DNA of 64,000 nt from Brienomyrus brachyistius (taxonomy: Eukaryota; Chordata; Actinopteri; Osteoglossiformes; Mormyridae), in assembly GCF_023856365.1 (NCBI RefSeq), contig NC_064537.1, positions 1,710,001 to 1,774,000 on the forward strand, written 5' to 3'. This document shows positions 1-13,100 of the stretch, one piece after another (within the stretch, counting starts at the first letter, position 1; every line of letters begins with the position of its first letter). The notes below the pieces were generated by a model. That model was not told the DNA's origin. It made no database searches and saw only the letters and a list, made by a program, of their open reading frames with translations. The position numbers and the translations under genes were made by a program.

Positions 1-1445
1 GAAAACGAGCAATGAAGTTATTTTGAAAATGCTGCGGAACTGCCACACAATATGGTCTTAGCAAGAAACAGTACTTGCACACCATACCAGCTATGTTGCA
101 TTCACTAAAATCACATAAATATACGCAATGGAAAAAATAGGGTTAGGGGACGTGACTCCGGAACTTAGTAACTTATAACAGTAAATTAAAACAGTGATAC
201 CAGTGGCCGATTATGTAATTTTGTGCTTTTAAAATAAATATTACTAAACTACACGTATATCATAAACATCCCCTGTGGGTCTTAAGTCCCACAATAATTA
301 CCTAGTATCTGCTTCAACTGAACGTGCCAAACACGCTAATTGTTGTTCAGTTCCGATCACAATATTAAGTTATATTAATATGGCAGGCTTTATGGTAGTC
401 CGTTGGTAAGCAGGAACTCTTCAGAAGTCGGACATTCTTAACCCAGGGACAGCCTGTGCTATATGATTCGCACTTCCATACTGGGAATGCACTCAAGCTG
501 AGTTTGCTGAAGGATGTTCCGAACGATCTGGCTGCAGGGACCTGTGGTATGGGGCAGTGACCGCGCGTGTGAAGGGTGATCATTACTATCCCTCACCGGG
601 GATGGATTACCTTCTCTCACCTCCTGCATGCTTTTACATGGTTACTCTGAGGTGGAGTGAGCTGCCCGATTCCACCCAGACTGTATCATCCCTCGCACCC
701 GTCCAGAAAGACCCCTCTCTTCCGGAAAGGCCCGACCTGACTTCACCCTCCCACTGACCCTCAGGGCGAGTCACTGTCTATCGTTAACTTGTTCCATCTC
801 AAAAAGGTTCCCTTGGTACCACTAGATGCTTTTCTGTGTTTTTGCACTCAGGCTTTTTGTTACCCATGTTCCCTCTTGGGAGATATTTCTGCTGATTGTT
901 CTGCACCTGAACCTGCCCTTTAAATGACGGATTGACTGCAGAGCATTTCTGGTTACAAACAAGAGCTTTATAAAGCTTAGTCTGTAAAGCTCTTTTTGCT
1001 CCACAGGTATCTAGCACTGATCACTGATCACTCTGTGGAAGCTCAGCCCCCCCAGCACTCACACCTACAGTAAGTTGGCTCCATGACAGCTCTGTGCCTG
1101 TTCCGTATTATATGCCTCATGTGAACGTCACTTTGGACAAACACTTCAGCCAGTAAATAAATACTTATTTTTTAAATAAATATTGTTTTTTGCGCAGTTG
1201 GTGATCACTGTGAGCACCCACATGACACAATATGCTTAATGAGCGTGACCCTGTGCATGGACACATTCGGTGGTGTGTCCCCTCTGCTACATCCCTCACG
1301 GTCACCGAGATGGATGGATTACTGAGTCAGAAGCACAGGTCAGTGGCGGGATTCCCAGCCCCAGGCGTGTTACTCTGTCATTACTGTGCAGATTTGACTG
1401 AGCTGTTACCAAACACTGAGCTACACGCCGCATCTCTCACAGGCC
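1..1445. other. No gene recognised
   Basis: I see no exon with supported splice sites and no recognisable protein. Open frames here are short (80 codons or fewer) and resemble nothing I know. The stretch is AT-rich up to about 400 and mixed after that. It may be sequence downstream of the minus-strand gene that ends near 2.5-2.9 kb. Confidence 0.5.
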
Positions 1446-1977
1446 TGAGCTGTGCGTTCTTAATCCACCTGTGACCGTGAAAAGTTAACCGCACTGCACC
1501 AGTCTGAGCTGCGCTTTCTTAATCCACCTGTGACCGCGAAAAGTTAACCGCACTGCACCAGTCTAAGCTGTGTGTTCTTAATCCACCTGTGACCCCAAAA
1601 AGTTAACCGCACTGCACCAGTCTGAGCTGCGCTTTCTTAATCCACCTGTGACCGCGAAAAGTTAACCGCACTGCACCAGTCTAAGCTGTGTGTTCTTAAT
1701 CCACCTGTGACCCCAAAAAGTTAACCGCACTGCACCAGTCTGAGCCGTGCGTTCTTAATCCACCTGTGACCACGAAAAGTTAACCGCACTGCACCAGTCT
1801 GAGCCGTGCGTTCTTAATCCACCTGTGACCACGAAAAGTTAACCGCACTGCACCAGTCTGAGCCGTGCGTTCTTAATCCACCTGTGACCACGAAAAGTTA
1901 ACCGCACTGCACCAGTCTGAGCCGTGCGTTCTTAATCCACCTGTGACCACGAAAAGTTAACCGCACTGCACCAGTCT
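1446..1977. repeat. 59-bp minisatellite, about 9 copies
   Basis: A unit of about 59 bp, containing the core ttcttaatccacctgtgacc followed by aaaagttaaccgcactgcac, repeats about nine times head to tail. Early copies alternate between two variants (gcgctt...gcgaaa and tgtgtt...ccaaaa). The last four copies are almost identical, which suggests recent expansion at that end. Confidence 0.9.
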
Positions 1978-2907
1978 AAGCTGATTCGTACCCTAAAAGT
2001 CACAAAGAAGTACGCAAACAAATCATTCAGGCATGTTAACTGCAGTCACTCCTCCACATTTGCAAGGTTTGAACCAGATGATACCCACAAAGGTGAAAAT
2101 TCACAAATAATTCCTGCCCCCCCCAATCCCTATAACAATCTGCTAGCCAGAACGATAAAAAAATCTTATTACCAATTTATAATTAAATAATAGGCTACTA
2201 TATACTTCAATCAGTCAATCAAAAAACGTTATTTGCCCCCAAATTGCTTTATCATTTCCTATCTAGACCTTATATAATATACAAACCATACAAAAGGCCA
2301 TAATTTACATGTACAAAGTTCCCACTGTATGCACAGGGATTGATATGTTTTTCACACATTTTTAAACACGCAAAATTAACAGCGCTTAGAAAGTTTACAA
2401 GCTACTTTGAGAAACATGGGTCATAAAGACAGCTAACATGTGACTGCAGGGTGATCTCCATGACTCTGCGTCTCCTTGTCCCCCTAGTGCTCAGCTTCCA
2501 CACTCATGAGCCCGTTTGGCCTCAGACTCTGGAGTTTACAGCAAGCTACATGACATTTTTTTTCAAATACCATCATGTAGCTGATGTCAGGGTGAAATGT
2601 CTAGAAGGTATGATGCCCAAGTCACATTTTAGTATTGTTTTCGGCGATCATTCAGCAAGCCACAAAAATATTCCCGCTAATTGTTCACAGTCAACAAATA
2701 ACTGCGACGGCAAATGTGAAGGGATTACTGTATACAAACGTTAATTACTTCAGCTATGAGGTCCCACTTGCCAGGAATGACGCATATACCTTCCTTTTTG
2801 AGAAAGCACACCTGCCTGCTGGATCTGACTCGAACTGGCTGATAGCTTAATTCACCAAGACTGATTAATGAGAAGGCTGACACAAAGGATGGAGGAGGCG
2901 CACTCAC
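1978..2907. other. Region possibly holding the last brme1 exon; otherwise nothing clear
   Basis: Mostly AT-rich sequence. On the minus strand a short open stretch near 2480-2512 would continue the phase of the last supported brme1 exon and end in TAG (reading PNGLMSVEAEH). However, its acceptor would be a weak GAG, so I have not included it in the gene model. Confidence 0.3.
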
Positions 2908-5525
2908 TTGAGGGTGGAGAGCTCTGTCACAAGCCCGCAGAGAAGGTGCGTGGCATCCTGCTGCTGGCCGGTCGCCTGGTCACGTTCCGGCTCACTGAGG
3001 GCGCACAGACACGCATGTCAGCGGTAACCTCGCAGGAAACCCTCTACTAATGAACACGCACACACCCCCCTAGTCTCACCTTAGTACGGCGCTGTTTAGC
3101 TGGGAGTCAGACAGGAAGACGGAAGGTGGGACGTCCACGTCACAGGGGTCAGGAACAGCACTGGCTGGGTGGGTCTGTGGTCTTGATGGCTGCGAGGGAC
3201 CAGGAAGACTGGGATTGAGGGTCTACAACCAGCTAGTCCAGTCAACAATACCATCAATGACAAATCAGCTTTACTATCTTTCATGCTACTCCTTACCAGT
3301 GAGTATGTAATATATTTATTTAAAGTAAGGCCTGACTTCCTGTTTTAATGTGGACGAGATGTAGCTGGGATATAATAATTGATACTTTATTGTCTTTACA
3401 CCTCCCTCAACTTGCTCTTTGTAGAGTAAGCTGTCTGTGAAGGGCAGCCACCGGTAATGGCCCCCAGGGAGCCGGGGGTTAAGGTCCTTGCTCCAGCTTA
3501 GCCCACTGAGCCACATGCTGATCCACTTATGCTCACTTTTACCATCATGTGGCCTCGACGTAAAGATTAATACCCCTACTGGGCTATACCTGGTCTGTCA
3601 GGTATTGCCATACCTCAGTGCTGATGTTCTGGATCAGCTGGTGGTTCCAGGGCAATGGCTGGTCCTCACCAGTAGGGGGCAAAACTGAGGCAAAGGCAAA
3701 GTCAGAGCTATCCACCTCATCTGCAGTTTCCAGAATCCTGAGGACCCCGACACCTACAGATTTGGCAGATGAGGATGGGAAAATCAATGAATGAACAACA
3801 ACAACAACAAAGGCGTAAAATAGGAAGGAAACATTATTATCTGATTTACTCTATTATATGTTACCATTCTAACTTACGTTTAAGCAACATATTAAATACC
3901 AGCAAAATGTAACAACCACATTAAACCACATCTCGCACAAAAATTTGCATTTACCGTTGTGCATATCAGCCACAGAGGGTTCAGGCTCACAGTGCAGGAG
4001 CTCTGTCGGCGATTGCTCTGGTCTGGGAGGTGCCGGCCAGGTGATATTGTCATCGGCAGCTACCTCAGGCTCCGTGTGGGATGGAATGGTCACTGGCGGG
4101 GCTGCACCTTTGAGGGGAGTGTCCCCAATGGTAGTCTTCGCTAGGCTGGAGTGCGCCGTAGTTCCAGCCTGTATGGCGTGCTGCACGACTTGGCCCATCT
4201 CCTCCTCGCTGCCCTGTTCTGGGTCTTCTCCAGGTGTGCTCATCCCTAGGCCACATTCGTCCTTCCGCACATTACAGGGGCTGCCCTTGTTGCCCACTCC
4301 CCTCTCATGTGACTGATGGCTGGTGCCCTTGAGCTCAGCACAGCCCAGAACTCCAGCTCCATCGTCCACCTGGCCTCTAATATCAGTGTCCCTTTCACCC
4401 CCAGTGCCTCGGCTCTGGACAGTGGTCTCGTCAGTCGCACTTGGCTGCTCTCCTGCTATGAATGATGCAGTCATGCCACCTTCTGCAACTGGATGTCTTT
4501 TATGTCCCCCTGGACTGCCAGTGCTGCTGAGGACCTCACTGCATGACATCCCACGTTGTTTTGTCCCCATCTCAGCATCAAATTCCTTTTGAACCTTCTC
4601 CCCCCTCATTCCTGTGCCCTCCCCTCTTCCTGTCCTCAGATTGTAACGTCTCCTGCTCCCACATTCCTCTATGCCCCACATGGCCGTCCTCTTCCGGACC
4701 CTTCTTTCTGTGTTGTCGCCAACCACCATAGAGTGAGACTGCCCAATGGCTGAGCACCTAGCCCTCTGATCCTGCTGGAACTGCAGCTCAGGCCTCCTTC
4801 TGCACGCTCTCACAGCAGCCGCCCCAGTGTGTGTGCTTTTGCTATTTGATGACGGCACAAGGGTCTGATCAGGTTCACCCACCCATGGGGCCCCCATCTC
4901 ATTGCCTGTCTGTGTGGACCTTGGTGTGACAGGACTGTGCTTCTGTGCTCCTCTGTCACAGCGACCTGCCGGTTTGGCATTACTACTCCTCATCGTTCCT
5001 TCCCTGACATCACAGGCTTCACAATCAGCATAAGCGTTATTCTCTGGATCCATAAGCTGGCCAAACATGCTGGCATCTCCTAATGTCTGAGACAGACAGT
5101 CACATGATAGTATATTGCAATGGTACAATGTAAAGTAAGGGTTTTAGCCCTGCTTGGAATCAAATCAGCCACTTAGAGAATAACTTTCATTCTCATTACT
5201 AAAATTGAGACCTCATACTGAAGTGTCCTGTGTGCAGCCCAACATTGTCAGTTTCAGGAATCAGTGAAGAATGTAAAGGTATTGGATGTCTATTGCTTCA
5301 TAACCCACCAATGAATCGTCCCCAGGGATTAATGACCTGCAATACAGATCTGTCAATAGCAGGCCCAACTAAAGTTAGCTTTAGCTAAAATCACACATGG
5401 TCCCTTTTGCTGTGTGTGCTCCTCCTCGGTCCCCTAAGATCACACATGGCCCCCTTTACTGCGTCTGCTCCTCCTCGGTCCCCTACCTGGCGATTTCAGG
5501 ACTCTCCTTTTCGTATTCCTATGAT
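2908..5525 (-). CDS. brme1: Probable BRME1 (C19orf57) orthologue, partial model
   Basis: In mammals BRME1 works with MEILB2/HSF2BP to bring BRCA2, RAD51 and DMC1 to meiotic breaks. I place minus-strand exons at 5525-5487, 5086-3955, 3753-3614, 3222-3080 and 2994-2908. The last four join in consistent phase and leave an open frame. The 1.1-kb exon is rich in Gly, Glu, Ser and Thr and looks disordered, as in BRME1. It opens with LGDASMFG, near an LGD-containing N-terminal stretch I recall from the human protein. The 87-bp exon encodes HLLCGLVTELSTL, which resembles the conserved C-terminal helix. Position supports the call: BRME1 lies head to head with CC2D1A in human. Odd points: the small basic exon (HRNTKRRVLKSP) does not join the large exon in phase, and the first and last coding exons are unresolved. 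The gene evolves fast, so protein similarity alone is weak. Confidence 0.6.
3405..3530 (-). repeat. SINE-like fish repeat fragment
   Basis: Read on the minus strand this contains gtggctcagtgggctaag, then a run like aaggaccttaacccccggct and ggtggctgcccttcac. These are body motifs I associate with tRNA-derived fish SINEs. It lies in an intron of the brme1 model. I see no target-site duplication. Confidence 0.4.
5391..5486. repeat. Two-copy tandem duplication of about 50 bp
   Basis: The segment with atcacacatgg ... ctcctcctcggtcccctaa occurs twice in a row with a few differences. The second copy abuts the donor side of the small brme1 exon at 5487-5525, so the duplication may have disturbed splicing there. 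Confidence 0.7.
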
Positions 5526-7191
5526 CTGAAAGAAACAACCAACCTAGCCATTTTTCTGAAATGCATCTACTAAAATTTGCGCAAAGATTAATGTTTCTTT
5601 AGGTATTACCTGGTCAAACGAGAATTTATTATACACTAACACATGTATACTGTAGCTCTTTCATATGAGGTCGCCGTCGAGTCGGCAGGCAGCCTAAGAG
5701 GGGACCGTTAGCTGGCGGCAGAATTCTCATATAGACCAGCACATTGTCTCGTAGCACATTTCAAACATTTTTACTTCGCATGCGGTGTCTCTTCACGGTT
5801 ACAAGGAAAGGTCACCACTTCACCACATGTAGTTTATTACCAGCACGTAGAACCGATACGGGATTCAGCGCTAAGCAGACACCTTCTGTCACCGAAGCTT
5901 CGTAGCTGGCGGGCAAACATGGCGTCTGTCTGAGCGCCGGGAGAATTGTGGGAACTGTAGTTTTAGTAACGCGCGACCGACAAGAACTGTTTCATAATGG
6001 ATCTCAATAATTGAATTATTTTGATCTTTGATGAAGAAATAAGCAAGAATTGTAGGATAACTGGGATCATAATGCATACATTATTTAAATGGGTTTCGCG
6101 GAAAGAAATATAAAAAATTCGATTCATATAAGAAAATTGGGATTTAAACTTCTAGCAAAAAGTATTACATTTAAGTTATTCCATGTAGAAAGTGATCTGA
6201 ACGATTTGCATTTAAGGTGTTTTCAGGCCGGTCCATTTTACGACACTGGTGGAATATTATGGCTCGCGCCAGGTGTCTTTCGCCGTAAACGTAGGAGTCC
6301 CGTTGCCAGGGAAACACTCCGGCGAGCAGGAAGTAAATAGCGGAGTCGTTGGCTAGTAAGTCTAGCTCACTGGTTACTTTAAAGCGTGATGTTTTCGGAC
6401 ATTATTTTGAATCTGCGATAATTCGTAGCGATTTTTACAGACGTATGTCAAACCATATCAGACACTGAGGGGAAAGCGTATGATACAGGTAAAGAAAGCT
6501 TAAGTGTTCGCGAAACACCAACGCGCAGTTGCTAGCCATGTAGCTAGCCGGCTCGCTAACTTCAGCTTTAATGGGTCCATCTGCGCGGCGGCGCCCCTGC
6601 TATTCTCAACTACATGATACTAAAACATTAATATAAACCGTTACTAACGCAAACGTGTTAAACCGCATACATGTCATACGTTGTAATTTCGGATGCGAAT
6701 GCCCAAACTTCGTCGAAAAGTGACAGTGATTTGAATCCGTAGCCTGTTGCAGTAAAGCCTGTGAGTGATCGACAGTTCTTCAGTGCGCTCTTATATAATG
6801 GTGAAGTTCTGAGGCGGCGTTAAGTAAAATCTAAGGGAATTGTTAAAAAAATCAACAGCAAAACTGTACATCAGGAAGGTGTGTTGTGTAACCAGACGAG
6901 TTACACCCACTAATGTTTTGTGGATGGGTGAGTGACGCCGGTGCACAGGGCTTCGGCCAGTGTCACGCCGGCCACCGTCACTCACAGGTGTGCAGGAAAG
7001 CAAACGGCCGGCCTGTCCCTCCATCCTGTACCTTCTGTGAGGCTGGAGTCGCCTCTGCCACCTTACAGTTGCATTGCCGGCGTGTTGCGCTTTGCTGAGC
7101 CTCTGCAGCCTCTTAGCCTCATTTCCGTCATCTGACGCCGGTTCTGCCTTCTGCTCGCAGTCCTGAGCCGCGCATCGCGTCTGGCGCCTCC
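5526..7191. other. Head-to-head intergenic region between brme1 and cc2d1a
   Basis: About 1.7 kb separates the two divergent genes, consistent with a shared or bidirectional promoter. The 5880-6000 part carries a CpG-containing block and a ZNF143-like site. A minus-strand ATG at 5919 starts a short open exon (MFARQLRSFGDR) followed by a GT. Its phase does not fit the next brme1 exon, so it may be untranslated leader. Non-coding 5' exons of cc2d1a may lie between 6300 and 7191 but cannot be placed by eye. Confidence 0.5.
5941..5962. promoter_or_regulatory. ZNF143/THAP11 (SBS)-like promoter motif
   Basis: The sequence gaattgtgggaactgtagtt matches the reverse of the ACTACANNTCCCANNATGC-type SBS motif well at its core. 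That motif is common in vertebrate bidirectional promoters. It lies in the brme1/cc2d1a divergent region. This is a motif match only. Confidence 0.55.
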
Positions 7192-10100
7192 ATGAGCCGC
7201 AGTCGGAACCCCCCCGTTCGGGGCCAGGGGGCAGCCCGAGCCAAGCAGGTAAGGCATATGTGCACTTCATTTCCCCCAGGACCCGCCAGCCACAGCCAGC
7301 CCTCCTCCCTCATTTATGCACCTTTCACCCGATCTTTCGTTTTACAGATGCCTGAAACTCTCTCTGCACTTGCCTTTCTCTACCTCGATTCCATCTAGGC
7401 CTGTTTACTCGGGCCCCTTATGAAAACATCAGCATAGAACTAATGTTATAAGTATGAAACGGTAATGTGGAAACTGCATCCTGTACTTTTATTGTTTGTT
7501 ACATGCCTTTCATGGACAGACCAGTTTTCCATATTTGAAATTCTTATTACCCTCAAGCCTATGGTGATCGACATCGTTCCAGAAAGGGGTGGGGGGCTGA
7601 TGTTTCTCGGGCATGCACTTTTTTAACCACTGGGGTGGTGTGTGGTTCAGCAGTTTAGGCCTCTGTCCCTGTGATTAGAAGTTCGCTGGTTGGAGCCCCA
7701 GCCTTGACAGATTAGTCACATGCCAATGTGCCCCAGACCAAGACCCTTAACCCCCAGCTGCAGTCATGCTGACTGACCCTGTGCTATAACCCCCAAGTTA
7801 GAGCTCACTCGTATATGTGTCTGTGTGTCAAGGAGAGGAAGACGGAGTAGGCAAAGAGAGAGTTTCCCAATGGGGATTAATAACGAATCGCTGTTCTGTA
7901 TCGCATAGGAAATGGAGCTTTCAGCCAATGAGGGTGATTATCCCTGAAGGATGCCGAGTTCCCATAATGACCACATCATTTCTCATAAATCACAGCACAG
8001 ACAGTCATTACTGAAGGAATGATGTTACATTTCCACTGATTTAGTGCTGTTACTGTGATACAAATTAAAACTAAAAAGTAAATCCCCATGACATTTAACC
8101 CTCATAAAAGTTTTGTAGATATGCAAGCTTTCCAAACCCACAGTGGGTGGGATTACAGTCTCTGTACCTACATGATCTCCTTCACATCGCTGCCCCCTCC
8201 CGCATCCTCAGATCATCATCTTCTATTCAGATCATCTTGGCTGTTCCCTCTGCCTGTCTTACCACCATGGGCTACAGGGCTTTCGATCGCTCTGCTTCAC
8301 GGCGGCTGCCACCAGACATCAGAAACATCAACTCACTTTCACTTTTTAAATCTGCCCTCAAAACCCGTCTTTCCAAATTAGCATTTTCTCTCTAATTTTC
8401 TATTTATTATTTATTGTTATTACAATTATTTTTATGAAACTTGTTTTATTCCATATTCTCTGTATTTTATGCCTCTATGCTTTATTGTACGGTGTTCTTG
8501 GGTGTTAGAAAGGCACCTTTTAAATAAAATGTATTATTATTAATTGATTATCTAGTTAAGTGACCAATAAGAAATGAGGAAGGTGGCTGATTGACAGCAC
8601 ATAATAAACCAATCCACAGTGAGCCTCATTTCTCCCCTCACTTGCATAGAGGTGGTTTGTAAGTAGTACACTTTAACATTTTAAGTTGTGTGCATTTATT
8701 TTGCGCTGTTTCCTTTTAATTCATCTCAGATGGGCCTGCTGCTGGACCTGAACCCCGACGGGGGTGTGGATGCAGATGGAAATGATGAGGACCTGGAGGC
8801 GGAGCTTCTCTCACTGATGGGCGGGCCCCGGTCAGCTGGCAAAAAAGCGGGTGGGAGAGGTGAGTTTGCAGCAAGACATGGTTTATGTACAAGATTTGTA
8901 CTTTATTTTGTAAATATCTAGTCATTTTTAGAAGTTCACAAACAATTTTTGCTCAGTTAGGTTCTTTACCACCAGTTGATCAATCACAGACTAATTGAAT
9001 TTATTGTATGTTACAAATTGCTTTATTGAATTTTCCAAATTTTTTTAAAATTGTACCTCCTTTTGCAAGTTTGGTGAAATTTCCTTTTGGAAGTTATTGG
9101 CTGAGTGGTAGATGCTCACACTGGAAGTGATGTCTACAGCGATGTAGTGAGACTGTCATGTGTCTCGACGCCCCAGCCCCTGTGCCCATGGCGGACATCG
9201 AACACATGGCGGCCCTTTGCATGAAGGACCTGGATGAAGAGGACGGGGACGAGGACGGAGATCTGGAGAGCGACGCTGACCTTCTGGTAACCTCCCGGCC
9301 TTCAGCTGTGCTCGCCCGCCTGTCCTTCACTGGAGCCGACTCGGTGTGGAGCTGACTGGTGCTGACTTTGGCAGGCGGAGCTCAGCGAGGTCCTGGAGGG
9401 AGACAAGGAGGAGGAGGCCCCCACCCTTCCCCAGCAGAAGGCAGCCCCTCACCACACCCCTGTGGCCTCGCCTGGGCCCCAGAGCTTGGAGGCCCTCCTC
9501 GTGGAGCGCATTGGCATGTACCAGGGTGCCATCAGCAATGCCAAGGAGGCAGGAGAAGGCAGCAAAGTGCGGCGCTACGATCGGGGCCTCAAGGTAGGGG
9601 CCCTCAGGGTAGGGGGCCACAGTGAGCCGCAGGGCCGCCCGGGCTCCCAGACTTCCCACGGAGCCTCACAACAGCCTGCTGTGCTCATTTATCTGCAACG
9701 CCAAGGCTCTCTAGGACTAAGTAACAGACCAGCGTGGCCGTGAGTAACAGACAGCGGCGACGTGCCTCTGCATGACAGGAACAGATGAGGAGGCTGTTTT
9801 AAAGCACTCAAACTCCCTCATTTTCTGCAAAGTATGTCAACGGTCACAGCTCCTTTTCAGTTTGGATGCATGTAGGTTGTGATGTAGATCCACCGTGTGG
9901 TCTCTCTCTCCCTCTCTCTTTGTTTCTCTCTCTCTCTCTCACACACACACACACTCTTCACTCTCACTCTCTAGACCCTGCAGTCCATGCTGGCTTCAGT
10001 CAAGAAGGGCAAACCCATAGATGAAGCTGAAATCCCACCTGCTGTGGCCACCGGCGGCAAGCCTGCCCCAGCCCCTCAGAGCAGGCCAGATGCAGAGCAG

Positions 10101-13100
10101 CAGCCACGGGTTCCCGAGCCCGCCCCTGCACCACCCACCAATCATAAGTCTGTAAAGGAAACCCCGCCCAGACCCCCGCCCAAACCCCAGCTCCTCCCAC
10201 CCCCAGCGAAGACGCTGGCCGTGACCCCAGATACCCCTCTCATCTCTCCTCTCACCCCAAGCCAGCCAGACTCGCACCTCTCAGGTACTCTTCATCATCA
10301 TCATCATCGTCATTTTTATTATTCCAGTATATGTGTAAAGTGTGTGGCTTTATGCATACAGGCAGCGTCTAGGTTATGACCGAAATTCTGTGCTGAACTC
10401 TGTCTTTAAGTCGAATTAGTTGGTGTTAGAAATGTGCGTCTGCGTGCACCTTTGCGTATGTGCATCTGCGTGCACCTTTGCGTATGTGCGTCTGCGTCTA
10501 CAGTCCTGTGCAAGTCTTAGGCAGCCAAAGAAAATGATTTTTAAATGATCTTTACTATGCTATCTTGCCTGTCAAAGTGTGTCAGCTGAGCCATTTCAGA
10601 ACTTCTGCTAAAATCACCCCAGTATTTGCTGCAACCATCCAGTGAGCTGGTGGTGAAATTAATACATGGAACGGCTGAGGTGCCCCTGAGGAGAAGTTTG
10701 GGAACTGAAGTGGTGTTCATCTCGCCATCCAACTAGATACAAGTAACTTTTTGGAGAACAGAAGACATTCTTACTAGTTTTTACTGTTACTCTTAATTTG
10801 CACATGTTCTAATGCCAATTTTTTTTTATTCTGATCAAAAGTGCACTTATTACCCAGAATAATAACTTTGAACATTTCTTTTGACTGCCCAAGAATATTG
10901 CACTGTACTGTATGTCTACCTTTATGTATATACAATTCTATGTCTATGTGCAGCATTGTTTTCACTGTGTCTCTGTGCCCCTTTATGTATATGGGACTGT
11001 GTGTCTCTGTGCCCCTTTATGTATATGGGACTGTGTGTCTCTGTGCCCCTTTACGTGTCTGGGACTGTGTGTCTCTGTGCCCCTTTACGTATATGGGACT
11101 GTGTGTCTCTGTGCCCCTTTTATATATGTATGAGATATTTGACGGTCTGTATGATCTCCCATCTGCTTTCAGAGGTAAAGAGCTTGGTGTCCAGTAGGCA
11201 GAGGGAGTACAAGGTGGCCGCCATCCAAGCCAAGCAGAGCGGGGACACTGAGCTGGCCAAGCGGCTCTACCTGGCAGCCAAGGTACCGCCACGTGGTCCG
11301 ACAGCGCCATGGCTATGGCCTGGGTCTGGGAGACATGTGACCGCTGTGTCCTTTTCCCTCCCTCTCTTCATCATTTGCTGTGGTCCAATCCCTTGCAGAA
11401 ATTAGACCCACTGATTGAGGCACTGGACAGAGGCGAGACAGTGGACGTGGCCTCTCTTCCACCCCCTCCTGGTCAGTAGGCAGCATTACGCCAAACCCGC
11501 CTCTTTGCTGACTTCTAAAGCAAGTGAATGCTTCAGGGGTTGAGTTATTTTAAAGTCAGATCCACTGAAGTACCTAAGACTCGTAATATGCATTCTTGGG
11601 ACCCTCGATAATAAGCGTTAGTATCTTCTCAGTCAGCCATATCACAGAGACCCCCCTTTCTGGGGCTTTGGCAGTCCTCTGGACAGTGTTGCTGCTCCTG
11701 TATTATCTTCAGTTTGTTAGCCTCGTGGGCTAATAAGCTGACGGACAGATTAGCCCACGACCGCTGCCGCTTGCTAATCGTCTCATCTCCCCTCTGACGT
11801 TCCAGTTTCACCTTGCTCTTCTTCCAGGGAATGCCCCTTCTCCAGCCCCACCCTCCCAGCCTTCCTCCCAGCCAACCAGTGCACCTCCAGTGGTGTCCCC
11901 CGTTACTGATACTGGTAAGGTTGTCCTCTTTAATGGCATGACTGTTGCTTGGATCTCTTGGCAAAATAAGTGCGTATAATGGCAGGAATGTTAACCTGAT
12001 TATTTTCTTTTCCTTTCGTAAACTTGTATATTGTATATATGTATTTTTCTTAAAATGTTTTATTTTACATTATTTTACATTTCTTTTTAAAGGCTTTGCC
12101 CTTTCCAGGCCACAGTTGTAAATAAGAAACATGTTCTTAATCTGTCTTGCCTGGTTAAATAAAGGTGAATAAAAAAAAAAAAATAAATAAAAAACTGATC
12201 AGGCAAATGCCGGCTACACTGTTAGGTGTCAACCAAGTGAAATTTTGTTTCATGTGAATATTTCGCCACTGCCAGCATAAGTGAGTCAGTGTTTAGTTGT
12301 ATCAGTGGTAAACAGGTTGTGTGCGTGTGTTACAGGGATGAACCCTCAACATGCGAGAGTATGCTGGCCTCTGAACATGTGACCCCCCCCCATCCCTGAC
12401 CCCCACCTGTCATGCCCACAGCTCTCCCAGCACCCCGCACCGTTGCAGAGGCGCTGCAGCAGCGCATGGAGCGCTACAAGGCAGCAGCGGAGGGCGCAAA
12501 GAGCAAAGGCGACGATCGGAAGGCCAGGATGCACCAGCGAATCATTAAGGTAGCACCCCCTGCTGGTATGGCTGTCTCACTGCCAGTACCCTACCTAAAT
12601 ACCAGGAGCCAGGTTGGCTTGTATGCAAGCATTTAAATGCCACAGTTAGTGACTTTTGCTATGGCCGTAATTGACCATGCAAGGCTATAACTACAGTGAA
12701 ATCAAATTAAGTTTTCGAGAACAATCAAACCTATTGGTGTCAGAGCACATAGAAGCAGGTCCAAGCAGTGTGAGATTGCCAGTGCGTTCTGAAAGCCTGT
12801 GTGAGGCCACTGGGCTCACCTCTGTCTCTGTCTCCTGCAGCAATACCAGGACGCCATCAGGGCCAACAAAGCGGGGCGACACGTCGATCTGTCCGAGCTG
12901 CCCATCCCTCCCGGTGACCGCCTCTCCCCCTCGCCGCCTCTCCCCTCGCCGCCTCTCCCCCTCGCCGCCTCTCCCCCTCGCCGCCTCTCCCCTCGCCGCC
13001 TCTCCCCTCGCCGCCTCTCCCCCTCGCCGCCTCTCCCCTCGCCGCCTCTCCCCTCGCCGCCTCTCCCCTCGCCGCCTCTCCCCCTCGCCGCCTCTCCCCC

